From the NCBI RefSeq assembly GCF_000763375.1, contig NZ_JPSY01000004.1, forward strand, positions 186,001-250,000: a stretch of 64,000 nucleotides of DNA, given 5' to 3'. Below the pieces are notes generated by a model. The model was not told the origin of the DNA. It saw only the letters and a list, made by a program, of their open reading frames with translations, and searched no databases. The translations under genes were made by a program, and so were the position numbers. Source of the stretch: Microbacterium profundi (GTDB taxonomy: Bacteria > Actinomycetota > Actinomycetes > Actinomycetales > Microbacteriaceae). Positions 58,204 through 64,000 of this stretch are shown here, in pieces. The stretch's first letter is position 1; each line of letters begins with the position of its first letter.

Positions 58204-58488
58204 GTGACGCATCGAACGGCGGCCCTGCGTTTCTCGGAGCGCTGGGCCGCCTTCCGGGAGGGTCTGACCGAGTACTACGCCGGGCCGTACCGCCAGACAC
58301 TCGCCCGCGAGAGGCGCGATGAGGACGACCTGTTCACTCTCGTCGTGCTCGGTGAGGCGCTCGGTGTGCCGGATCCTGCCGCGTACTACAGTGCAGAGCT
58401 GATGCCCATGCTCGCCGAGGATTTCCACGCGTGGCATCGGCGGATGGGGATGCCGCGCTCACCGCTGGATCAGATGTCATGCTGCTGA
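58204..58488 (+). CDS. Small protein with C-terminal Cys-Cys, between cstA and an ArsA-like gene
   Basis: A 94-residue soluble-looking protein: a helical, aromatic-rich start (RFSERWAAFREGLTEYYAGPYRQTLARERRDEDDLFTLVVLGEALGVPDPAAYYSAELMPMLAEDFHAWHRRMG), ending ...PLDQMSCC at the stop codon. The only cysteines are the last two residues. I recall actinobacterial proteins of this kind (called cory-CC-star) beside ArsA-like ATPases. E. coli partners of CstA/BtsT (YbdD/YjiX) are also small and, as I recall, end in Cys-Cys. AGGAGG lies 8 nt before the GTG. A transporter accessory role is inferred. It shares a base with the next ATG. Confidence 0.75.
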   Translation: MTHRTAALRFSERWAAFREGLTEYYAGPYRQTLARERRDEDDLFTLVVLGEALGVPDPAAYYSAELMPMLAEDFHAWHRRMGMPRSPLDQMSCC

Positions 58489-59474
58489 TGGACGAGCGCC
58501 GGCGCATCCTGTTCGTGGGCGGCAAGGGCGGCGTCGGCAAGACATCGCTCGCATCGGCGATCGCGCTCGCGCGGTCGCGGCGCGGTGCTCGCGTACTGGT
58601 CGTGTCGACCGATCCTGCGCACAACCTCGGGCACCTCTGGGAACGCGACGTCGAGGATGAGCCGGTGCGGCTGGCAGAAAATAGCAGCGGCGGTTGCGTC
58701 GACGGGATGGAGATCGATCCCGAACGGACGATCGCGCGACACCTGGCTGCGGTCGAGCAGACCATGATCAGGATGCTGCCCGAGCGCCAGCACGCTCAGG
58801 CGCGAGAGCATCTCGAACGTGCACGTGTCGCGCCGGGCAGCCACGAGTCGGCGGTGCTGGAGAGGATCGCTGAGGCGGCCGAACTGATCGACGGCGACTA
58901 CGACCTCGTCATCTTCGACACCGCGCCGTCAGGGCACACGTTGCGGTTGCTGGCGCTGCCGGGGCAGCTGGCGGGCTGGACGGACACACTGCTGCGCAAT
59001 CGCGATCGCTCGGAACGCTTCTCGGCCGCGATGCGTGGGCTGACCGGCAGGGTCGAGCAGGGCTCTTCAAGCGAGGCGGAACTGCGGCGCACCCTGCACC
59101 TGCGCCGCGCGCGCTTCGAGAACCTTCAGCGCGCGATCACGGATGCCGAGACCTGCGGCTTCGTGGTGGTGTTCACCGCCGAGGCTCTGCCGGTGGCCGA
59201 GACTCTCGAGGTGGTCGAGTCGCTGAACGGCATGCACGTCGACGTCGCCGCGCTGATCGCGAATCGACGGTCACCGAACGATGCCGGCGACCTGCTTCGC
59301 GCGCGCCGCGACGTGGAGGATCGGCATCTGAGAGCTGTGCATGCCGCCCTGCCGGAGATCCCCGTGATCGAGGTACCGCTCGTGGCGGGGGAGCTCACGG
59401 GCGTCGAGGCCCTGGGCGTGCTCGCAGAGTTGCTGCAGCAGGAGATCGTCCGGCCGAGGACCCCTCAGTCCTGA
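58488..59474 (+). CDS. ArsA/Get3-like ATPase
   Basis: A 328-residue P-loop ATPase of the ArsA/TRC40/Get3 branch of the SIMIBI class. The deviant Walker A is FVGGKGGVGKTSLASAIALA, switch I is STDPAHNLGHLW, switch II is DTAPSGHTLRLLALPGQL, and the nucleotide-recognition region is NRRSPND. The metal-binding cysteines of true arsenite pumps are not seen and there is no arsB or arsR nearby. Arsenite export is therefore unlikely. ATG 58488 overlaps the stop of the Cys-Cys protein (TGATG). An in-frame ATG at 58479 is an alternative. A chaperone or insertion role for the small protein or CstA is inferred. Confidence 0.85.
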   Translation: MDERRRILFVGGKGGVGKTSLASAIALARSRRGARVLVVSTDPAHNLGHLWERDVEDEPVRLAENSSGGCVDGMEIDPERTIARHLAAVEQTMIRMLPERQHAQAREHLERARVAPGSHESAVLERIAEAAELIDGDYDLVIFDTAPSGHTLRLLALPGQLAGWTDTLLRNRDRSERFSAAMRGLTGRVEQGSSSEAELRRTLHLRRARFENLQRAITDAETCGFVVVFTAEALPVAETLEVVESLNGMHVDVAALIANRRSPNDAGDLLRARRDVEDRHLRAVHAALPEIPVIEVPLVAGELTGVEALGVLAELLQQEIVRPRTPQS

Positions 59475-60115
59475 ACGCGGATGCCGACGCCCGTGGCGAG
59501 CGCGGGCGCGAGCAGCTGTACCTGGTGGCCCGTGAGGGTGACGCCCTTCAGCCCGTTCGTGTCGACGTACGACATCGCGTCGAGTCCGCGCAGATCGACG
59601 TCAGTGGCACGTAGCCCGCGAGGGTCGACCTCGTCGCTGCGGCAATCCTCGAACAAGACCCGCACGAGCTGGGCCTGAGGCATGTCGAGGGTACGGATCG
59701 TGGAATGGGCGATCAGCATGTCAGTACCTTTCGCGCCACCGAGATTCAGGTAGTCGATGCGCACGTCGCGCATCTCGAGCTCATCGATGCGGGCGCCGCT
59801 GAGGTCAAGCGTGCCGATGCGGCCGCCAGTGATGCGGAGCCTGCGGATCCCGGCATTCCGCAGGCTCAGCGACGCGATGCGGACGTCAGTCATGTCGACA
59901 TCGAGGATCGTGGCGCCGACGAGGTCGACGCTGTCGGCATCTGCAGCAACGACGCACTGCTCCAGCGACGCGTAGGCGAGGTCGACGCGGCCGGAAAGAT
60001 CGAGCCGGTCAGCGAGGAGATCTGCGCTGCGCGCAGCAACAGCGTTGCCGAGGCGAGCCGGGATATCGGGGTTGGAGACGCGGGGAGCAGCGGGGGAGTC
60101 AGGGGTGCGGGCCAC
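59465..60115 (-). CDS. Pentapeptide-repeat-like beta-helix protein
   Basis: About 216 residues. From residue 30 on the sequence follows a five-residue rhythm with Leu/Ile/Val at the centre, as in right-handed quadrilateral beta-helices: DLVGATILDVDMTDVRIASLSLRNAGIRRLRITGGRIGTLDLSGARIDELEMRDVRIDYLNLGGAKGTDMLI. It has no membrane segment or catalytic motif. Some relatives bind DNA gyrase, but most have unknown roles. GTG 60113-60115 is chosen, with a TACCCT 6 nt upstream. Longer readings run into the repeat elements. Its last ten bases overlap the end of the convergent ArsA-like gene. Confidence 0.72.
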   Translation of the reverse strand: MARTPDSPAAPRVSNPDIPARLGNAVAARSADLLADRLDLSGRVDLAYASLEQCVVAADADSVDLVGATILDVDMTDVRIASLSLRNAGIRRLRITGGRIGTLDLSGARIDELEMRDVRIDYLNLGGAKGTDMLIAHSTIRTLDMPQAQLVRVLFEDCRSDEVDPRGLRATDVDLRGLDAMSYVDTNGLKGVTLTGHQVQLLAPALATGVGIRVQD

Positions 60116-60150
60116 ATCCCGAGGGTACGTGCAACCGAGCGGATGCCGCG

Positions 60151-60204
60151 CGGCTAGCCAGTGCGCCGCGGCTAGCCAGTGCACCGCGGCTAGCCAGTGC
60201 ACCA
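60151..60204. repeat. Three 18-bp tandem repeats
   Basis: CGGCTAGCCAGTGCRCCG occurs at 60151-60168, 60169-60186 and 60187-60204 (last base A). Each holds the palindrome GGCTAGCC. The tract directly abuts hairpin repeat copy 2. Confidence 0.85.
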
Positions 60205-60205
60205 C

Positions 60206-60280
60206 CTTCGGAGAACTGCAGCTTCTTCGGAGCCAAAAGGATGAACGGCTCCGAAGAACGTGCAGTTCTCCGAGCGAAGC
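60206..60280. repeat. Palindromic hairpin repeat, copy 2
   Basis: Left arm 60206-60234 (starts CTTCGGAGAACTGCA, ends TTCTTCGGAGCC) and right arm 60247-60274 (starts GGCTCCGAAGAACG, ends TTCTCCGAG) are almost perfectly complementary around a 12-nt loop. A GCGAAGCGCG tail follows. It is upstream of the endonuclease gene and matches copy 3 closely. Confidence 0.88.
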
Positions 60281-60370
60281 GCGCCGCACACCTGTTCTGC
60301 ACATAAGCTGAACCACGAAACCTGTCCACTGCTCGTGCGATCGCTGCGGGCACGCCTCCGAGCTTCAGTG

Positions 60371-60376
60371 CAGAAT
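60371..60376 (+). promoter_or_regulatory. Putative -10 element of the endonuclease gene
   Basis: CAGAAT, 6 nt, then the ATG at 60383. This is the leaderless layout. Confidence 0.4.
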
Positions 60377-60382
60377 CGCGGG

Positions 60383-61228
60383 ATGCTGCATCCGACTGCC
60401 CCTGACCCTGTCGAACTCGTGATCGAGTTGGGAGGTGTCGTGCGTACGCAGCGCCTGAAGAAAAAGGGAGTGAGCCGCTCGAGCCTGGAGCGCGCGGTGG
60501 CCGCCGGAGAACTTCTCCGGTTCCGACGCGGGTGGGTGGCGACGAAAGACGCGGACCCGGTGCTGGTGGCCGCAGCACGTGCCGGTGTCGTCGTCACCTG
60601 CATCTCGCAGGCTGCCAGGCTCGGGCTGTGGGTCCACGAGAAGCCCGAAAAGATTCATGTCGGGGCAGATCCGCATGGTGCAGGAGGCAAAACCGAGCGC
60701 GCGCACGTGCACTGGTCGATACCGATGCTGCCGCGGCATCCGGATGCCCTGGTCGATCCGATCGAGAACGTGCTCGCGCTCGTCGCGGACTGTGAGCCGT
60801 TCGAACAGGCGCTGGCTACTTGGGAATCCGCACTCAACAAGGGCCTGGTGACCATTCCAGGCCTCGCCGAGTTTCCCTGGAAGGACGCAGCGCGCGATCT
60901 GCTCGAGCGGGCAAATCCGTTCGCCGATTCGGGCACCGAGACATACATCCGAGAGCGCTTGCGGTGGTTGAAACTGAGGCTGCTGATCCAAACGTGGATT
61001 GCCGGGCACCGGGTCGACGTGCTCATCGGCAGCCGGCTCGTGCTGCAGATCGACGGCAAGCATCATGTGGGTGCCCAGCGAAGTGAGGACATCCGCCACG
61101 ACGCCGAGCTCCGACTCATGGGATACCACGTGATCCGAGTCAGCTATCAGCAGCTGATGCACGATTGGCCCGCTGTGCAGGATCTGATCATGCGCGCCGT
61201 GGCGCAGGGCTTGCATCTCACGGCCTGA
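60383..61228 (+). CDS. Vsr-like endonuclease domain protein (DUF559 type) with AbiEi-like N-terminus
   Basis: A 281-residue protein. Residues 8-60 resemble the winged-helix N-terminus of AbiEi-type proteins (VELVIELGGVVRTQRLKKKGVSRSSLERAVAAGELLRFRRGWVATKD). The C-terminal 100 residues look like a PD-(D/E)xK fold of the Vsr/DUF559 kind: TETYIRERLRWLKLRLLIQ (Glu186), VDVLIGSRLVLQIDGKHH (Asp212, Asp224, Lys226), then RHDAELRLMGYHVIRVSYQQL. It might nick or cut DNA, but no methylase or partner gene is adjacent. The gene is bracketed by hairpin repeat copies 2 and 3. ATG 60383 is chosen from the -10 spacing. The upstream open frame runs into the repeat. Confidence 0.75.
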   Translation: MLHPTAPDPVELVIELGGVVRTQRLKKKGVSRSSLERAVAAGELLRFRRGWVATKDADPVLVAAARAGVVVTCISQAARLGLWVHEKPEKIHVGADPHGAGGKTERAHVHWSIPMLPRHPDALVDPIENVLALVADCEPFEQALATWESALNKGLVTIPGLAEFPWKDAARDLLERANPFADSGTETYIRERLRWLKLRLLIQTWIAGHRVDVLIGSRLVLQIDGKHHVGAQRSEDIRHDAELRLMGYHVIRVSYQQLMHDWPAVQDLIMRAVAQGLHLTA

Positions 61229-61242
61229 TCTCGGCGCACTAA

Positions 61243-61321
61243 CTTCGGAGAAGTGCACCTTCTTCGGAGCCGAATCCGCGTATGGCTCCGAAGAACGTGC
61301 AATTCTCCGAGCGAAGCGCAC
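61243..61321. repeat. Palindromic hairpin repeat, copy 3
   Basis: Left arm 61243-61271 (CTTCGGAGAAGTGCACC...GGAGCC) and right arm 61284-61311 (GGCTCCGAAGAACGTGC...CTCCGAG) pair around a 12-nt loop. The tail TCCGAGCGAAGCGCAC (61306-61321) is repeated once more at 61331-61346. It lies 15 bp after the endonuclease stop. Confidence 0.88.
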
Positions 61322-61382
61322 GCCGAGAGCTCCGAGCGAAGCGCACAACCCGGGGACTGGACGCACGCCGCGCCATGCCGCG

Positions 61383-61388
61383 TACAAT
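61383..61388 (+). promoter_or_regulatory. -10 element of the ileS leader transcript
   Basis: TACAAT just upstream of the T-box leader. The -35 is not clear. Confidence 0.55.
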
Positions 61389-61394
61389 GGGTGC

Positions 61395-61575
61395 ACACGC
61401 TTTGATCCGGCCATCACCGGGGAGCTCTCGGAAGAACAGCCGAAAGGCCCAGTAGAACCGAGCGGGGCAGGCCCGTCATCGCCGCAGTGAGAGTGGCAGT
61501 GCCGTGAGGCGCAGCACGTGAGGTGGTACCGCGGTCCGTGAGGGTCGTCCTCGCACATCCGCCACGAGCACTGCG
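61395..61575 (+). ncRNA. T-box riboswitch of ileS
   Basis: The leader carries the invariant T-box AGGTGGTACCGCGG at 61521-61534. A very short stem I is formed by CCGG (61407-61410) and CCGG (61417-61420), and its loop contains ATC (61413-61415), an isoleucine codon acting as specifier. Middle sequences (GGAAGAAC, GTAGAACCGAGCGGGGCAGGCCCGTC) match the actinobacterial ileS T-box class with ultrashort stem I. Uncharged tRNA-Ile pairing would release the translation start, since no U-tract terminator is seen. Control at translation is inferred from that class. Confidence 0.88.
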
Positions 61576-61582
61576 AGCACAC

Positions 61583-64000
61583 ATGACCTACCCCCGCCCT
61601 TCGACAAGCTCAGGGACCGCATCATCCTTCGGCCCTGCGGCTGACGTCGCCCCCAGCCCGAAGTTCCCCCAGATCGAGCGCGAGGTGCTCGACTTCTGGG
61701 AGCAGGACGACACGTTCCGCGCATCCATCGCGCAGCGCGAGGGCGCTGAGGAGTGGGTCTTCTACGACGGCCCGCCGTTCGCCAACGGGCTGCCGCACTA
61801 CGGCCACCTGCTCACCGGGTACGCCAAGGATCTCTTCCCGCGTTTCCAGACCATGATCGGCAAGAAGGTCGACCGCGTCTTCGGCTGGGACACCCACGGC
61901 CTGCCCGCCGAGCTCGAAGCCATGAAGCAGCTCGGCATCACCGAGAAGAGCGAGATCGAGGCCATGGGCATCGACGTCTTCAATGCGAAGGCCCGGGAAT
62001 CGGTGCTCACCTACACCGATCAGTGGCAGGACTACGTCACCCGCCAGGCGCGGTGGGTCGACTTCGAGCGCGGCTACAAGACGCTCGACACGAACTACAT
62101 GGAGAGCGTGCTCTGGGCGTTCAAGACCCTGTACGACAAGGGCCTCGCCTACGAGGGTTACCGCGTGCTGCCATACTGCTGGCGCGACGAGACGCCGCTC
62201 AGCGCGCACGAGCTGCGCATGGATGACGACGTGTACAAGATGCGTCAGGATCCCTCCGTCACTGTCACGTTCCCGCTCACCGGCGCCAAGGCCGAGTCGC
62301 TAGGCCTCACCGGTGTGCGCGCGCTCGCGTGGACGACGACGCCGTGGACGCTGCCGACCAACCTCGCGCTCGCCGTGGGTCCGGAGATCGAGTACGTCGT
62401 GCTTCCCGCCGGCCCCGCCGGAGCAGCGGACATCCACAACGAAGGCGAGACGGTCGAGGCATCGGCTCACCGCTACCTGCTGGCTCGCGACCTGCTCGCC
62501 GGCTACGCCAAGGACCTCGGCTACGAGTCGGCAGCGGATGCCGTGGCCGCCGTCGACGCGACAGTCACGGGTGCACAGCTGCAGGATGTCACCTACGACC
62601 GGCTGTTCGACTACTACGCCGACACCGAGACCTACGGCACCGAGAACGCCTGGCGCATCCTCGCCGACGACTACGTCACCACCACTGACGGCACGGGCAT
62701 CGTCCACCAGGCGCCCGCCTATGGTGAGGACGACCAGCGTGTGGCCGGTGCGGCCGGCATCCCCACGATCATCTCGATCGACGATGGCGGACGCTTCCTG
62801 CCGAACGTCACCGATGTCGCGGGCGAGTTGTGGATGGATGCGAACCGTCCGCTCATCCGCCTTCTCAAGGAGGAGGGGCGCCTCGTCCGCGAGGCCAGCT
62901 ACGAGCACTCCTACCCGCACTGCTGGCGCTGCCGCAACCCCCTGATCTACAAGGCCGTGTCGAGCTGGTTCGTCCGAGTGACCGACATCAAGGACAAGAT
63001 GCTCGCGAACAACGAGCAGATCACCTGGGTGCCCGAGAACGTCAAGCACGGGCAGTTCGGCAAGTGGCTCGAGGGAGCGCGCGACTGGTCGATCAGCCGC
63101 AACCGCTACTGGGGCTCGCCCATCCCGATCTGGAAGAGCGACGACCCCGAGTACCCTCGCGTCGACGCGTACGGCTCGCTCGCGGATCTGGAGCGCGACT
63201 TCGGCACGTTGCCGCGCAACCCGGAGGGCGAAGTCGACCTGCACCGCCCGTACATCGACGAGCTCACCAGGCCGAACCCCGATGACCCCACGGGGAAGTC
63301 GACCATGCGACGCATCGAGGACGTCTTCGACGTCTGGTTCGACTCCGGATCGATGCCGTACGCCCAGGTGCACTACCCGTTCGAGAACCAGGAGTGGTTC
63401 GACTCGCACTCGCCGGCGGACTTCATCGTCGAGTACATCGGACAGACCCGCGGCTGGTTCTACCTGATGCATGTGCTGTCGACCGCACTGTTCGACCGCC
63501 CCGCGTTCACCGGCGTCAGCTGCCACGGCATCGTGCTCGGCAATGACGGTCTGAAGATGTCGAAATCGCTGCGCAACTACCCCGACGTATCCGAGGTGCT
63601 CGACCGCGACGGCTCCGACGCCATGCGCTGGTTCCTGATGTCGAGCTCGGTGCTGCGCGGCGGCAACCTCGCCGTCACGGAAGAGGGCATCCGCGCCGGC
63701 GTGCGCGAGTTCATGCTGCCGCTGTGGAGCTCGTGGTACTTCTTCGCGACCTACGCGAATGCGTCGAACGCCTACGAGGCGACTTGGCGCACGGACTCCA
63801 CCGATGTGCTCGACCGGTACATCCTGGCGCGCCTCGGCGACCTCATCCGTGAGGTCCGTGCCGATCTCGAAGGACTCGACTCGACCACGGCATCCGCTCG
63901 CCTGCGTGACTTCGCCGAGGTGCTGACGAACTGGTACATCCGACGTTCGCGCGATCGCTTCTGGACCGGGGTGACCGACGATCCGAAGAGCCGTGAGGCC
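61583..64000 (+). CDS. ileS: Isoleucyl-tRNA synthetase (3' end outside window)
   Basis: The first 806 codons of the class I synthetase that charges tRNA-Ile. Motifs: [25 protein letters not shown] (HIGH-type HYGH), the editing domain region [26 protein letters not shown] and [38 protein letters not shown], and the KMSKS site [20 protein letters not shown]. The last part enters the anticodon-binding domain. About 250-300 residues, probably including a C-terminal zinc site, lie beyond the window. ATG 61583 follows the T-box. Residues 5-12 (RPSTSSGT) are encoded by a short dispersed repeat, so the extreme N-terminus looks altered. Confidence 0.96.
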   Translation, partial: MTYPRPSTSSGTASSFGPAADVAPSPKFPQIEREVLDFWEQDDTFRASIAQREGAEEWVFYDGPPFANGLPHYGHLLTGYAKDLFPRFQTMIGKKVDRVFGWDTHGLPAELEAMKQLGITEKSEIEAMGIDVFNAKARESVLTYTDQWQDYVTRQARWVDFERGYKTLDTNYMESVLWAFKTLYDKGLAYEGYRVLPYCWRDETPLSAHELRMDDDVYKMRQDPSVTVTFPLTGAKAESLGLTGVRALAWTTTPWTLPTNLALAVGPEIEYVVLPAGPAGAADIHNEGETVEASAHRYLLARDLLAGYAKDLGYESAADAVAAVDATVTGAQLQDVTYDRLFDYYADTETYGTENAWRILADDYVTTTDGTGIVHQAPAYGEDDQRVAGAAGIPTIISIDDGGRFLPNVTDVAGELWMDANRPLIRLLKEEGRLVREASYEHSYPHCWRCRNPLIYKAVSSWFVRVTDIKDKMLANNEQITWVPENVKHGQFGKWLEGARDWSISRNRYWGSPIPIWKSDDPEYPRVDAYGSLADLERDFGTLPRNPEGEVDLHRPYIDELTRPNPDDPTGKSTMRRIEDVFDVWFDSGSMPYAQVHYPFENQEWFDSHSPADFIVEYIGQTRGWFYLMHVLSTALFDRPAFTGVSCHGIVLGNDGLKMSKSLRNYPDVSEVLDRDGSDAMRWFLMSSSVLRGGNLAVTEEGIRAGVREFMLPLWSSWYFFATYANASNAYEATWRTDSTDVLDRYILARLGDLIREVRADLEGLDSTTASARLRDFAEVLTNWYIRRSRDRFWTGVTDDPKSREA
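61597..61618. repeat. Dispersed repeat (TTCGACAAGCTCAGG family) inside the ileS start
   Basis: CTTCGACAAGCTCAGGGACC lies 14 bp after the ileS ATG and is read in frame as PSTSSGT. A similar copy in the other orientation is at 39966-39989. Confidence 0.65.

Noticed and set aside
58488..59474. Arsenite efflux ATPase of an ars operon
   Set aside because: No arsR, arsB or arsC nearby and no ArsA metal-binding cysteine set. The neighbours are cstA and a Cys-Cys protein.
60260..60382. N-terminal extension of the endonuclease starting inside hairpin copy 2
   Set aside because: The extra 41 residues are repeat-derived, and a -10-like hexamer sits 6 nt before the internal ATG at 60383.

Overview
The window is high-GC DNA from a Gram-positive actinobacterium. 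It most resembles the family Microbacteriaceae and probably the genus Microbacterium. The evidence is RbpA, WhiA, a paired ClpP1/ClpP2, an actinobacterial ctaE-qcrC-qcrA block, a translational-type T-box ahead of ileS, a lysine/alanine-rich trigger factor tail, and about a dozen genes whose -10 hexamer lies 6-7 nt before the start codon, as in leaderless transcripts. This is a chromosomal core region with a few accessory patches. I see no phage, plasmid, CRISPR array or complete insertion sequence.

Layout. 1-2216 (minus): the cytochrome bc1/aa3 genes qcrA (cut by the window edge), qcrC and ctaE. 2398-5693 (plus): trpD, an HhH-PHP phosphoesterase and a CynX-type MFS carrier. 5716-8049 (minus): a 5'-3' exonuclease, then a lipoprotein plus PKD-domain exported protein pair. 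8258-9712: rpsA with a strong terminator. 9858-16509: a tightly coupled six-gene operon joining a sulfonate-type ABC importer to acetyl-CoA synthetase, O-acetylhomoserine sulfhydrylase and a CoA-binding protein. This looks like homocysteine synthesis with built-in acetate salvage. 16542-26637: coaE, an MFS carrier, uvrB, a TfoX-N protein, a divergent zinc-ribbon gene and OhrR pair sharing an operator, then uvrA-uvrC. 26686-33187: rapZ, whiA, sodA, gap-pgk-tpiA, secG and rbpA.

33266-34477 (minus) is an anchored coiled-coil protein with an HEVGH metalloprotease motif, followed by tRNA-Gly and tRNA-Pro. 34816-37744: tig, clpP1 and clpP2. 38027-42330: a deoxyribose catabolism operon (SorC regulator, deoC, aldehyde dehydrogenase and a half-length dehydrogenase homologue). 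42329-43112: a decayed HigBA-type toxin-antitoxin module bounded by a 12-bp direct repeat. 43210-45999: clpX, a NUDIX hydrolase and an internally deleted epoxide hydrolase homologue. 46020-51259 (minus): an M3 oligopeptidase, a 51-bp tandem repeat tract, a small protein and valS. 51430-56375: a peptide-type ABC importer. 56473-59474: cstA, a small protein ending in Cys-Cys, and an ArsA/Get3-like ATPase. 59465-61346: a pentapeptide-like protein, 18-bp repeats, and a Vsr-like nuclease gene flanked by two copies of a hairpin repeat. 61383 to the end: the T-box and ileS, cut by the window edge.

The most promising leads are: (i) the hairpin repeat family bracketing a solitary endonuclease gene, (ii) the CstA / Cys-Cys protein / ArsA-like ATPase triad, (iii) the sulfur-acetate loop operon, and (iv) the toxin-antitoxin insertion with its apparent target duplication and broken toxin. 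All functional calls come from reading the sequence and recalling families. No database search was run.
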